From assembly GCA_902494855.1 (NCBI GenBank), contig CABUVC010000002.1:1-33240 (forward strand): a stretch of DNA of 33,240 nt, given 5' to 3'. The notes under the pieces were generated by a model, which saw nothing but the letters and a program-made list of their open reading frames with translations, ran no database searches and was not told the DNA's origin. The DNA comes from an uncultured Collinsella sp. Lineage in GTDB: Bacteria > Actinomycetota > Coriobacteriia > Coriobacteriales > Coriobacteriaceae. The stretch's first letter is position 1. The number at the start of each line of letters is the position of its first letter. The position numbers and the translations under genes are program-made. Below are positions 24,112 through 31,608 of the stretch, piece after piece.

Positions 24112-24897
24112 ATGGCACGAATCCTGATCGTAGAGGACGAGGAGAAAATCGCCCGCTTTGTGACACTCGAGCTGGAGCACGAGGGCTACCAGGTGGAGCA
24201 CGCCGCCGACGGACGCACCGCCGTTGACCTGGCGTTGGAGCGCGACTACGATCTGATTCTGCTCGACGTGCTGTTGCCGCAGCTCAACGGCATGGAGGTC
24301 TTGCGGCGTGTCCGCAAGCACAAGGATGTGCCGGTGATTATGGTCACCGCGCGCGATGCCGTGATGGACAAAGTGGCCGGGCTCGATGCCGGCGCCGACG
24401 ATTACCTGACCAAGCCATTTGCGATTGAGGAGCTGTTCGCACGGATCCGCGTGGCACTGAAGCGCTCGGAAGCCGTGCGAGCGGCTTCGGGCGTTGGCGG
24501 CGCCAGCGCCGGGGCTGGCGTAGCGAGCGGCACGGCCGCCGGTATCGCCACAATGTCCCCGGCAACCGACACGGCCCAGACCGCTGCCGCGCCCTCCCCC
24601 GCCGCGCTCACCGTGGGTTCGGTCGCGCTCGATCCCGACCGCCGCGAAGTCACGGTCGGCGGCTCGCCCATCGCGCTCACGGCCCGCGAGTTCGACGTCC
24701 TCGCCCTGCTTATGACGCATGCCGAAACCGTGCTCACGCGCGAGCGCATCGCGCACGAGGCGCTGGGCTACGAATACGTGGGCGACACCAACAACGTCGA
24801 CGTGCACATCGCGCACCTGCGCGCCAAGATCGAAGACGCCGGCGGTGCCCGCATCATCCAAACCGTGCGCGGGGTGGGCTATGTCTGCCGTGCGTAA
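24112..24897 (+). CDS. OmpR/PhoB-family response regulator
   Basis: 261 aa. Receiver domain 1-118: acidic pocket E8-D9-E10 (LIVEDEEK), phosphoacceptor D52 in LILLDVLLPQLNG, T79 and K101 (YLTKPF). Winged-helix DNA-binding domain about 167-261 (VGSVALDPDRREVTVGG, LTAREFDVLALLMTHAETVL, TNNVDVHIAHLRAKIEDAGG, GVGYV). Between them, at 120-166, is an unusually long Ala/Gly/Ser-rich linker (about 45 residues; most relatives have 5-20). Its last codons overlap the start of the kinase gene by 17 bp, so the two are translationally coupled. Signal and targets unknown. Confidence 0.95.
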   Translation: MARILIVEDEEKIARFVTLELEHEGYQVEHAADGRTAVDLALERDYDLILLDVLLPQLNGMEVLRRVRKHKDVPVIMVTARDAVMDKVAGLDAGADDYLTKPFAIEELFARIRVALKRSEAVRAASGVGGASAGAGVASGTAAGIATMSPATDTAQTAAAPSPAALTVGSVALDPDRREVTVGGSPIALTAREFDVLALLMTHAETVLTRERIAHEALGYEYVGDTNNVDVHIAHLRAKIEDAGGARIIQTVRGVGYVCRA

Positions 24898-26176
24898 CGC
24901 CGAGGTCAAGCGCGTCACCTCCATCGCCCGCGCCATCAACTGGAGCTATATGTGGCGCCGCTTGATGAGCCACATCTGGCTCGATCTGTTACTGTTGGTT
25001 ATTGCGGCGGCGATCCTCGTCTATGGATACAACCAGACGCTGCCCAACGGCGCGTTTACCGCAGGATGGATCCCCAGCGCCACCGTTCGCGGCATGTCGC
25101 TGACGCCCGCGCACGGCTGGGACCCCGCCACGCTCACCTATACCGTCGAGCTTGCGCGCACCACCAAGACCTTCCCCCTCGCGCAGGACCTCATCGCGCT
25201 GTGGCCCCTCTATCTTGTCGTTGCAGGTGGGCAGGTCATCAGCGTGCTCAACATGCTCGGCGGCGCCCGCCGCGTGCGCCGCACCATGGCGCCGCTCAAC
25301 GATCTGGCCCTGCGCGTGGACGAACTCGGCCGCATGCAGCTCTCCGGCGGCAAGATGGAAACACTGGAGCAGGCCATCGAGCGCGCAAGCGTCGACTCGC
25401 CGAGCGTCACCACCGGCGACGCCGACCTGGCAAGCATCGAGGTTGCACTCAACCGCCTACTGCGCCAGATGCAAGAGGCCAAGCTGCAGCAGATGCGCTT
25501 TGTCAACGATGCGAGCCACGAGCTGCGCACGCCCATCGCGGTGATTCAGGGCTACGTGAACATGCTCGACCGCTGGGGCAAAGACGACCCGGACGTGCTG
25601 GCAGAGTCCATTGCCTCGCTCAAGGCCGAAAGCGAGCATATGCAGGAGCTCGTGGAGCAGCTGCTGTTTTTGGCGCGCGGCGATGCCGGGCGCACGGTCC
25701 TGCGGCGTGCGAATACCAACCTGGCCGCACTGGTCGGCGAGGTATGCGAGGAATCGCAGATGATCGATGCCGCGCACACATATCGACTGGCGTACGATGC
25801 CGCACTTACCAGCGACCCGCGCTGCGACGCGCCCGTTGACGTGGCGCTCGTGAAGCAGGCTCTGCGCGTGATCGTGCAGAACGCCGCCAAGTATTCGGAC
25901 GCGGGCACATCCATCTCGTTTGGCGTGACGCCGGATGCGGGCGCGGGCACGATCGACATAAGTGTTGAGGACGAGGGCATCGGCATGAACCAGGAATCCG
26001 CAGCCCACGCGTTTGAACGGTTCTACCGCGCCGACAACGCACGCGATGCCGGCGCGCAGGGCTCGGGTCTGGGGCTTGCCATTGCCAAGTGGATCGTCGA
26101 CAGCCATGGCGGTGTCATTGGCGTGACCTCAGTCGAGGGCGTCGGCAGCCGCTTTACGATTCGCCTGCCGCGCTAG
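24881..26176 (+). CDS. Sensor histidine kinase
   Basis: 431 aa from ATG 24881, inside the end of the regulator gene; the frame is open earlier, but that part is antisense-like and lies over the regulator. TM1 about 31-49 (HIWLDLLLLVIAAAILVYGY), an extracytoplasmic segment of about 55 residues, TM2 about 104-126 (LIALWPLYLVVAGGQVISVL), a HAMP-like linker, HisKA with H213 in VNDASHELRTPIA, then the ATPase domain: N334 (QNAAKYSD), DEGIG at 364-368, FERFYRAD, and GSGLGLAIAKW. All catalytic boxes are intact. The short sensor segment does not suggest a ligand. Followed by a strong terminator. Confidence 0.95.
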   Translation: MSAVRNAEVKRVTSIARAINWSYMWRRLMSHIWLDLLLLVIAAAILVYGYNQTLPNGAFTAGWIPSATVRGMSLTPAHGWDPATLTYTVELARTTKTFPLAQDLIALWPLYLVVAGGQVISVLNMLGGARRVRRTMAPLNDLALRVDELGRMQLSGGKMETLEQAIERASVDSPSVTTGDADLASIEVALNRLLRQMQEAKLQQMRFVNDASHELRTPIAVIQGYVNMLDRWGKDDPDVLAESIASLKAESEHMQELVEQLLFLARGDAGRTVLRRANTNLAALVGEVCEESQMIDAAHTYRLAYDAALTSDPRCDAPVDVALVKQALRVIVQNAAKYSDAGTSISFGVTPDAGAGTIDISVEDEGIGMNQESAAHAFERFYRADNARDAGAQGSGLGLAIAKWIVDSHGGVIGVTSVEGVGSRFTIRLPR

Positions 26177-26195
26177 GAAGCCCCTCGGCATAAAT

Positions 26196-26229
26196 AAAGG
26201 GATAGGGCCACACGGCCCTATCCCTTTTT
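26196..26229. terminator. Bidirectional rho-independent terminator
   Basis: Stem AAAGGGATAGGGCC / GGCCCTATCCCTTT with an ACAC loop, T run on the plus side (TTTTT) and A-rich on the other. Serves the histidine kinase gene and the convergent VOC gene. Confidence 0.92.
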
Positions 26230-26251
26230 GCTAGCTATGGCAGCCTGTGCG

Positions 26252-26626
26252 CTACTCGCGGCACAGGTGCACGGCGAAGCCGGCGAACTCGCGCTTAAAG
26301 TACACGAGCTTGGTGCCGCCGTCGGGCAGCAGCACGCGCGACTCCTCGTTGACCTCGAGTCCGCGCTCGGCAAACCACTTCTCGGCCGCATCGATGTCAT
26401 TGACAGCGAAGCCAATGTGGCCCTTGGTGCCACGACCGTTCTGCTTCATGACCTCGATCAGCGAATCGTTGAAGTACGAAACCGGGGTCTCGATAACGGG
26501 CAGGCCCATCATCGTCGAGAACAGCTCCGCGATCTCCAGCGCATCTGCCGGGTCGGTGGCGTTAATGCCCACATGGGCAACGCGCATGCCAAAGAGCTCG
26601 ACCGGGTTGGCGTTCTGCTCACCCAT
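26252..26626 (-). CDS. VOC (glyoxalase/bleomycin-resistance fold) family protein
   Basis: 124 aa, start ATG 26626, 11 bp after the PTS IIB stop. Two beta-alpha-beta-beta-beta repeats typical of the vicinal oxygen chelate fold: MRVAHVGINATDPADALEIA ... FSTMMGLPVIETPVSYFND and KGHIGFAVNDIDAAEKWFAE ... VLLPDGGTKLVYFKREFAGF. Candidate metal ligands are H in VAHVGI, H in KGHIGF and E/H in the last strand (AVHLCRE). The substrate is unknown; its tie to a PTS component suggests a sugar-derived compound (inference). It shares a terminator with the convergent kinase gene. Confidence 0.85.
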   Translation of the reverse strand: MGEQNANPVELFGMRVAHVGINATDPADALEIAELFSTMMGLPVIETPVSYFNDSLIEVMKQNGRGTKGHIGFAVNDIDAAEKWFAERGLEVNEESRVLLPDGGTKLVYFKREFAGFAVHLCRE

Positions 26627-26637
26627 ACAGTCAGCGC

Positions 26638-26925
26638 CTACTGAGCCATGACGTCGAGGACGGCCTTCTCGGCAGCAACGCGGTTCATGCCGGTCATGAA
26701 GGGCACGCCGCTCACGTACGGGCAGGTGAGGCCCTCGGGGGCAACGGTGGTGGCGATCAGCAGGTCGGCGCCCTCGTCGCAAGCGTCCTTGGCCTCGGAG
26801 ATGGCGCACTGCACGATCTCGTACTTGTCGGCGTAACCGTTGGCGTCGAGCATGGTGGCAACCTTCTGGGCAACGAGCGTGGAAGTGGCAGCGCCAGCAC
26901 CGCAAGCCAAAACGATCTTCTTCAT
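26638..26925 (-). CDS. PTS system IIB component, galactitol type
   Basis: 95 aa; GGGAGA lies upstream of ATG 26925. IIB proteins carry phosphate on a Cys from IIA to the sugar bound by IIC. The active-site loop is VLACGAGAATSTL with C8; residues then follow the IIB Rossmann-like pattern (VAQKVATMLDANGYADKYEI, DLLIATT, VPFMTGMN). It is closest in look to the galactitol/lactose-like IIB group. No IIA or IIC gene is present beside it; only the VOC gene follows. It may serve a transporter elsewhere in the genome or be a regulatory leftover. Confidence 0.88.
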   Translation of the reverse strand: MKKIVLACGAGAATSTLVAQKVATMLDANGYADKYEIVQCAISEAKDACDEGADLLIATTVAPEGLTCPYVSGVPFMTGMNRVAAEKAVLDVMAQ

Positions 26926-27027
26926 AGGTAATGTCTCCCTTCATGGTTTACTTTAGGTAAGTGTACCGCAGCGAGCGATGGCGCTCGGCCTCGATGCGCT
27001 TTTATGCCAGTTTGCTTGCACGCTGCG

Positions 27028-27033
27028 TATAAT
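27028..27033 (+). promoter_or_regulatory. Candidate -10 box
   Basis: TATAAT, 55 bp upstream of ATG 27089, without a good -35. Probably the promoter of the TPR-like gene. Confidence 0.4.
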
Positions 27034-27088
27034 ACATCTAGTACGTGTTGTCATACCGCTCGCTTTACGAGCGACTAAGGACCCCAAT

Positions 27089-27712
27089 ATGCCCGATTCC
27101 CGCACACTCTGGACCGCCGTCGTTATCATCTGCATCGCCGTGTCGGTGTTCTTTAGCGTCAAAAAACGTACCACGTTTAAGCGTCTGCAGCAGCTTATGG
27201 CTGCCAAGCAGTGGGACGAGTTCGATCGCCTGCTCGACGCCAAACTCACCAGCATGCTGTACCCGCGCTACAACCGCGACTACCTGCGCTTGAACTCCTA
27301 TCTGCTGCGCGAGGACCATGAGCGCGCCGACGAGATGTTCGATTTACTGCTGGGACTCAACCTGCCCAAGATGCAGCGCGTCGATCTGGTGATCAAAGCT
27401 TTTAACTATTACGTTGGCCAGGAGGACCGCAAAAAGTCCAAGGAGCTCCTGCACGAGATCAAGGGCTTTGAGGGCGGTCAGGCTGAGGCAGTCGCACACG
27501 AATGCCAACTGATGTACGACACGATGATCCTCAAGCGCCACAACGACATTCCCGAGCTGGAGCGCATGCTCGAGGATGTCGGCGACGACCCGGTCAAACG
27601 CTGCCGCCTGGAGTATCTGCTGGCTCTGCAGTACAAGAACAAGGGCGACGAGGCCAAGTTTGCCGAGTACTTGGAAAAGTCGGGGCAGCACTCGATGGCT
27701 GTCAACGCGTAA
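27089..27712 (+). CDS. TPR-like protein with N-terminal membrane anchor
   Basis: 207 aa from ATG 27089 (AAGGA upstream; the longer open frame before it overlaps the promoter). One N-terminal span (LWTAVVIICIAVSVFFSV, residues 7-24) with KK after it, so the rest is likely cytoplasmic. The remainder is a helix-hairpin repeat array: FKRLQQLMAAKQWDEFDRLL, YLRLNSYLLREDHERADEMF, VDLVIKAFNYYVGQEDRKKS, LEYLLALQYKNKGDEAKFAE, the spacing and small-residue pattern of tetratricopeptide-like repeats. A scaffold role is likely; partners unknown. Ends 31 bp before tRNA-Leu. Confidence 0.78.
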   Translation: MPDSRTLWTAVVIICIAVSVFFSVKKRTTFKRLQQLMAAKQWDEFDRLLDAKLTSMLYPRYNRDYLRLNSYLLREDHERADEMFDLLLGLNLPKMQRVDLVIKAFNYYVGQEDRKKSKELLHEIKGFEGGQAEAVAHECQLMYDTMILKRHNDIPELERMLEDVGDDPVKRCRLEYLLALQYKNKGDEAKFAEYLEKSGQHSMAVNA

Positions 27713-27743
27713 CGGGCGGCTTGTGCTAGACTTCTAGTCTCAC

Positions 27744-27828
27744 GGGGGCGTGGCGGAATTGGCATACGCAGGAGACTTAAAATCTCTCGCCGCAAGGATT
27801 GTGGGTTCGAGTCCCACCGCCCCTACCA
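27744..27828 (+). tRNA. tRNA-Leu (anticodon UAA)
   Basis: 85-nt class II tRNA. Acceptor GGGGGCG pairs with CGCCCCT (one G-U), discriminator A, and CCA is encoded. Anticodon stem GGAGA / TCTCT with loop CTTAAAA gives anticodon TAA. T arm GTGGG-TTCGAGT-CCCAC. A long variable arm lies between, as expected for tRNA-Leu. Its last 18 bases are repeated at 28007-28024. Confidence 0.95.
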
Positions 27829-27838
27829 TTTGGCTTTT

Positions 27839-27878
27839 ACGGGCCCGTGTCCCCTGGGGATGCGGGCTCGTTTCTTTT
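27839..27878 (+). terminator. Terminator of tRNA-Leu
   Basis: GC-rich hairpin (ACGGGCCCG...CGGGCTCGT with an inner TCCCC/GGGGA) followed by TTTCTTTT. Confidence 0.85.
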
Positions 27879-27920
27879 GGATGCCGGTGGGGCTCGAACC
27901 CGCGAGGGGGCGAGCGTCAA

Positions 27921-28002
27921 GCGGACGCGCAGCGTCCGCAGCGAGCCGGCGAGGACGCCGACAGGCGGCCGAAGCCGGTGCGTATTTGCGCAGCAAATAC
28001 GC
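27921..28002. other. Two perfect GCA-loop hairpins between the tRNA repeats
   Basis: GCGGACGC-GCA-GCGTCCGC (27921-27939) and GCGTATTTGC-GCA-GCAAATACGC (27980-28002). Both have a three-base GCA loop. They fill most of the spacer between the two tRNA 3'-end repeats. No gene is seen. Confidence 0.65.
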
Positions 28003-28034
28003 AGACGTCCCACCGCCCCTACCACGTATTGTTT

Positions 28035-28072
28035 ACGAGCCCGTGTCCCCCAGGGATGCGGGCTCGTTTCTT
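28035..28072 (+). terminator. Second terminator copy
   Basis: ACGAGCCCG...CGGGCTCGT with inner CCC/GGG, then TTTCTT. Base changes relative to the first copy keep the stem paired. Confidence 0.8.
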
Positions 28073-28093
28073 GTGGATGCCGGTGGACTTTAG

Positions 28094-28162
28094 AAGTTGC
28101 GGTGGAATAGTTCCTGTTTTGACTGGTTACCAGCCCATTTAAGAACTATTTCACCGCAACTT
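28094..28162. repeat. 20-bp inverted repeat with inner palindrome
   Basis: Arms 28094-28113 and 28143-28162, one mismatch, 29-nt loop. The loop itself contains CTGGT-T-ACCAG. No T tract. Possible end of a small mobile element or a strong hairpin just after the tRNA repeat. Confidence 0.65.
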
Positions 28163-28173
28163 AGATTGGCATT

Positions 28174-28264
28174 CCCACATTTTTCGATGGAAAAATGTGG
28201 TTGTCTCACACATTTTCCGATGGAAAAACGTGGTTGTCTCGCACATTTTCCAAAGGAAACGCCC
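28174..28264. repeat. Three tandem 33-bp imperfect palindromes
   Basis: Units start at 28174, 28207 and 28240. The first contains a perfect hairpin CCACATTTTTC-GATG-GAAAAATGTGG; the second differs at a few bases; the third is partial. The array ends 10 bp before the -10 box TATACT (28274-28279) of the following ATPase gene, so binding there would overlap its promoter. Confidence 0.72.
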
Positions 28265-28302
28265 AAATGGCCTTATACTAGCCAAGAGAGTTGGGAGGCA
28301 AT

Positions 28303-29607
28303 ATGCGGCGACAGCTTATGAGTGAACTTATCGCTTGGAAATCAAGAGCGAATCGCAAGCCCCTCTTGCTTAAGGGTGCCCGCCAGACAGGAAAGACTTG
28401 GCTTCTTAACGAATTCGCGAGTCAGCAGTATCGAAACATCATTCGTTTCGACTTTATGCTCGAGCCGAGCGCACGCTCGCTGTTCGATGGAGACCTCGAC
28501 CCCAAGCGCATCATCTCCCAGATAGAGCTTCTTCGCGGGCGAACCGTAACGCCGGCAGACACGCTCATCATCTTTGACGAGATCCAAGAGGCGCCGCGCG
28601 GCATCACCTCGCTCAAGTACTTCAACGAGCTTGCGCCCGAATACCATATCGTCGCAGCCGGCTCCTATATGGGCCTCGCGCTCCGGCGCGAAAACGAGTC
28701 ATTTCCCGTCGGCAAAATCGACCAGCTCACCATGCGTCCCATGGGGTTTACCGAGTTCGTTCGCGCCGTCGATGGCGACCCGCTCGCCGACGCCATCCTT
28801 GCCGCAGACATGAATCTTCTGGCAAACGTTACCGAAAAGCTCGAGCACTTGCTTAAGGAATACCTCGTTGTCGGCGGCATGCCCGAAGTCGTCTCCGCCT
28901 TTGCCGCGACCCGCGATTTCATCGAAGCCCGCAGGCTTCAGCAACAAATCATCGAGGCTTACGAATCCGATTTTGGCAAACATGCGCCCGCCCGCATCGT
29001 CGAGCGCATGAGGCTGGTTTGGAAATCCCTCCCCGGCCAGCTTGCAAAGGAAAATAAAAAGTTCATCTACGGAGCCCTTCGCCCCGGGGCGCGCGCACGC
29101 GATTTTGAAGAGAGCCTCCAGTGGCTCATGGATTACGGAATCGTTCATAAGGTGCCGCGCGTTTCCGCTCTCAGGGCACCGCTTTCGAGCTATGAGGACC
29201 TCTCGGGCTTCAAGCTGTTTTGCATCGACACTGGCATCCTCGGCGCGCTCTCCAACCTCCCACCGACCATCGTCCTAAACGGATCCGCTGTTTTCACTGA
29301 GTTTAAGGGCTCGCTCACCGAGCAATACGTCGCACAGGAACTCTTGCTGCAAGGCAAAATCCCCGCGTACTGGTCATCTAGCTCTGGCAATGCCGAAACC
29401 GATTTTGCTATCGATCACATGGGGACTGTACTTCCGCTTGAGGTCAAGGCGGCGGAGAACCTTAAAGCGAAGAGTCTGAAAATAGCCTGCGAAAAATTCA
29501 AACTCATGCGCTGCGTGAGGACCTCCCTGGCGGCATATAGAGACGAGGACATGCTCGTCAATATTCCGCTTTGGGAGATTGGACAGATCGACAAGCTGAC
29601 AAAGTAG
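28303..29607 (+). CDS. AAA ATPase with DUF4143 domain
   Basis: 434 aa from ATG 28303 (GGGAGG upstream). Walker A GARQTGKT at 25-32 (KPLLLKGARQTGKTWLLNEF), Walker B TLIIFDEIQEAP near 87-98, sensor-like VAAGSYMG; then the C-terminal DUF4143 part, with FKLFCIDTGILGALSNL, TEQYVAQELLLQGKIPAYW and a PD-(D/E)xK-like strand pair (ETDFAIDH ... LPLEVKAAENLKAKSLK). This family is widespread, strain-variable and of uncertain role, often on genomic islands. It stands alone downstream of a tRNA repeat, behind tandem palindromes, which fits an inserted cargo gene. Confidence 0.88.
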   Translation: MRRQLMSELIAWKSRANRKPLLLKGARQTGKTWLLNEFASQQYRNIIRFDFMLEPSARSLFDGDLDPKRIISQIELLRGRTVTPADTLIIFDEIQEAPRGITSLKYFNELAPEYHIVAAGSYMGLALRRENESFPVGKIDQLTMRPMGFTEFVRAVDGDPLADAILAADMNLLANVTEKLEHLLKEYLVVGGMPEVVSAFAATRDFIEARRLQQQIIEAYESDFGKHAPARIVERMRLVWKSLPGQLAKENKKFIYGALRPGARARDFEESLQWLMDYGIVHKVPRVSALRAPLSSYEDLSGFKLFCIDTGILGALSNLPPTIVLNGSAVFTEFKGSLTEQYVAQELLLQGKIPAYWSSSSGNAETDFAIDHMGTVLPLEVKAAENLKAKSLKIACEKFKLMRCVRTSLAAYRDEDMLVNIPLWEIGQIDKLTK

Positions 29608-29623
29608 CCCCGTCCCAAAAAGA

Positions 29624-30631
29624 CTAGTTTTGGAGAGGGCTGAGGCTGGGGGTCCAGGCGATGGTGGGGGTTTTACCGTCGAGGGTCTCGTTGATGGTGG
29701 CGGCCATGCCGGCGAGCAGACTGTTCTCACTCACGGTAAGCGCTCTGTAGCCGCCGGCTCGCATGAGCTCGCGAATTACCACGGCACCTGCCAAGATCAC
29801 GCCCGCGCGTTTGGGCTGCACGCCTGGCAGCGCGGCAATGCCTGCAACATCCAGCGTAGACATGCGCTCGATAGCGGCCGAAACCTGATCCAGCGAAAGC
29901 TCGCGCAGGTGCACAAAGCTCGAATCATACGGTTCCAGCTCATGAACGAGCGCCACAAGCGTGGTGACGGTGCCACCCACGGCGACCAGGCGCTCGGCAC
30001 GCTCAAAATTGCTCGGCAGGCCTTCAAAATAGGCAGCGAACTGCTCGCCCGCCCAGTTGGCGGCGGCAGCAAGCTCGCCGTCCGCAGGCGGCAGCACCGA
30101 GAAGAAGCGCTCCGTCACACGACGGCAGCCAATGTCCAGCGAACGCGTGCCCTCCAGCGCAAAGACCCCACGCTCCGGCGCATAGACGCCCGTCGCGAGC
30201 TCCGTGGATCCGCCGCCCGAATCGGCAACAATGATGCGCTCGCCAGCGAAGTCGTGCGCCACGCCAAAAAACGTCAGGCGTGCCTCGACCTCGCCCGGAA
30301 TCACCTGCGGTTCGAGCCCCAGCTCGCGCAGGCCGTCCAGCAGCAGGGCGGCATTAGACGCATCGCGCGCGGCACTCGTGCACGTGGTGCAGATGTACAC
30401 GGCCCCAAAGGCACGCGCCTCGTCCACAAACATGCGGCATGCAGCAAGCACGCGCTCGACCGCCGCCTCGCAAAAGCGGCCCGTCGCGTCGACGCCCTCG
30501 CCAAGATCGGTAATCTCGGTATGCTTGGACGATTCCACAATCGCCCCGCCCTCGACCTGGGCCAACACCAGTCGCGACGACACCGTTCCCAGGTCGATCG
30601 CCGCCACCTTATATCGTTTGCAATCTGCCAT
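29624..30631 (-). CDS. Ppx/GppA-family phosphatase
   Basis: 335 aa of the sugar kinase/HSP70/actin fold. AIDLGTVSSRL at about 11-21 is the first phosphate-binding loop; VADSGGGSTELATG at about 141-154 is the second; E in GEVEARLTFFG is the catalytic Glu position; VAVGGTVTTLVAL follows. Members hydrolyse polyphosphate or pppGpp; the length fits the short, single-module type without the C-terminal HD part. The start at 30631 follows the DivIC-like gene by 20 bp, likely the same operon. It converges with the DUF4143 ATPase gene (16-bp gap with a short CCAAAA/TTTTGG hairpin). Confidence 0.9.
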   Translation of the reverse strand: MADCKRYKVAAIDLGTVSSRLVLAQVEGGAIVESSKHTEITDLGEGVDATGRFCEAAVERVLAACRMFVDEARAFGAVYICTTCTSAARDASNAALLLDGLRELGLEPQVIPGEVEARLTFFGVAHDFAGERIIVADSGGGSTELATGVYAPERGVFALEGTRSLDIGCRRVTERFFSVLPPADGELAAAANWAGEQFAAYFEGLPSNFERAERLVAVGGTVTTLVALVHELEPYDSSFVHLRELSLDQVSAAIERMSTLDVAGIAALPGVQPKRAGVILAGAVVIRELMRAGGYRALTVSENSLLAGMAATINETLDGKTPTIAWTPSLSPLQN

Positions 30632-30651
30632 TGCGGGCTCCCCTCCGGGCG

Positions 30652-31413
30652 CTATTTGCCGTTGGACACGACCGTCTGGCCCTCGACGCCGTTAAAACCA
30701 AACAGCATGTCGAGCGCCTGGATGTACCACGGCGCGTCCTTACCGACTTCTTCGATTTCCTTGGCAACTTCGCTGGCCTTTTTGGCGTTCGACGACTTCT
30801 TGCCCGAAGACGAATCAGAATCGTCGTCCAGGCCCAGAACGTCAATCTTGGTCTCGCCGGGCATCACCAGGCCCAGATCCTCGGTCGCCGCGTCCTTAAT
30901 GCCCTCCTCCGAGAGCAGTTTGTCGACGCTTTTCTGCAGCTCGTCGTTGTACTGCTGGCGAATCTCGACCTGCTTGGCCAAAATGTCGCTCGAGCGCTTG
31001 GCCACATACAGATCGCGCACGGGAAAATACAAGCTCACGAGCACCAGGACGACAACAATGCCGATAAACAGCCCACGCTGGGGCCCATGGGTAAAGTCGT
31101 AGATCGCCTTGACCACCGCATTGTCGTTGGCGTAGTGCATGAAGTCCGAGCCCGAAAGACGGCTCGAGGGCCTGCTCGACTTGTCGTGCGCTTGAGCAGA
31201 CGGGCGCGATTCGTTCGTCGCGCGCGACGAACGGTCCAGGCGATGCGTCGACATATTCATTTGAGCATGGGAGTGCGAAGTGCCTGCCGTGCGATGCGTG
31301 GGACAGGCGGCACCCGTGTAATCGGGCCCGCCGAGCGGCACCGTACGCGCACGGCGAGGTGACGGCTCACGCGAACCGGCGGAATAGTACCTGTTGTCGT
31401 AAATCTGATCCAT
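30652..31413 (-). CDS. FtsB/DivIC-type septum formation protein
   Basis: 253 aa from ATG 31413 (AAGGCG upstream). The first 95 residues are a disordered Ser/Arg/His-rich cytoplasmic tail (SREPSPRRARTVPLGGPDYT), much longer than in E. coli FtsB. A single TM lies at about 114-131 (GLFIGIVVVLVLVSLYFPVR), followed by a coiled coil (SDILAKQVEIRQQYNDELQK) and the DivIC signature ATEDLGLVMPGETKI at 176-190, then a Ser/Lys linker. Such proteins link early and late divisome parts (FtsQ/FtsL partners). The arrangement after eno is common in Gram-positive bacteria. Confidence 0.88.
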   Translation of the reverse strand: MDQIYDNRYYSAGSREPSPRRARTVPLGGPDYTGAACPTHRTAGTSHSHAQMNMSTHRLDRSSRATNESRPSAQAHDKSSRPSSRLSGSDFMHYANDNAVVKAIYDFTHGPQRGLFIGIVVVLVLVSLYFPVRDLYVAKRSSDILAKQVEIRQQYNDELQKSVDKLLSEEGIKDAATEDLGLVMPGETKIDVLGLDDDSDSSSGKKSSNAKKASEVAKEIEEVGKDAPWYIQALDMLFGFNGVEGQTVVSNGK

Positions 31414-31503
31414 GTGCGCCTTGTGCGGTTGAGGTTTGTTTGCGCTAAGTCTTTTAGTTATAGCACGAGCGCGCGCAACGCCTTCGGCGGCCTTCGCTCG
31501 ACA

Positions 31504-31541
31504 TAAAAAAGGCGCTGAGCCACACGGCCCAGCGCCCAATG
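31504..31541 (-). terminator. Rho-independent terminator after eno
   Basis: On the minus strand, GGCGCTGGGCC-GTGT-GGCTCAGCGCC followed by TTTTTT. About 70 bp after the eno stop. Confidence 0.92.
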
Positions 31542-31608
31542 GTGCTCAACAGCGCCCGGCGGGAGCGAGGCGAATCCGAGTCAGCCCCGCCCCGCGCACG
31601 CCGTTTGC

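Larger units (their letters stand above)
27811..28086 (+). repeat. Direct repeat of tRNA 3' end plus terminator
   Basis: 27811-27890 and 28007-28086 are 80-bp direct repeats, 196 bp apart. The first 18 bp, GTCCCACCGCCCCTACCA, are the tRNA-Leu 3' end and are identical; the rest is a terminator hairpin, similar with several changes, and ends GGATGCCGGTGG in both. Such repeats of a tRNA 3' end are typical of integration sites (attL/attR) or of a decayed tandem tRNA copy. Confidence 0.75.

Noticed and set aside
23434..24939. 501-aa open frame on the minus strand
   Set aside because: Antisense to the DUF4342-type and response regulator genes; His/Gly/Arg-rich low-complexity product.
28174..28264. 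CRISPR array
   Set aside because: The 33-bp units are contiguous with no unique spacers, and no cas genes are present.
29630..31102. 490-aa open frame on the plus strand
   Set aside because: Antisense to the Ppx/GppA and DivIC-like genes, both of which have clear family motifs.
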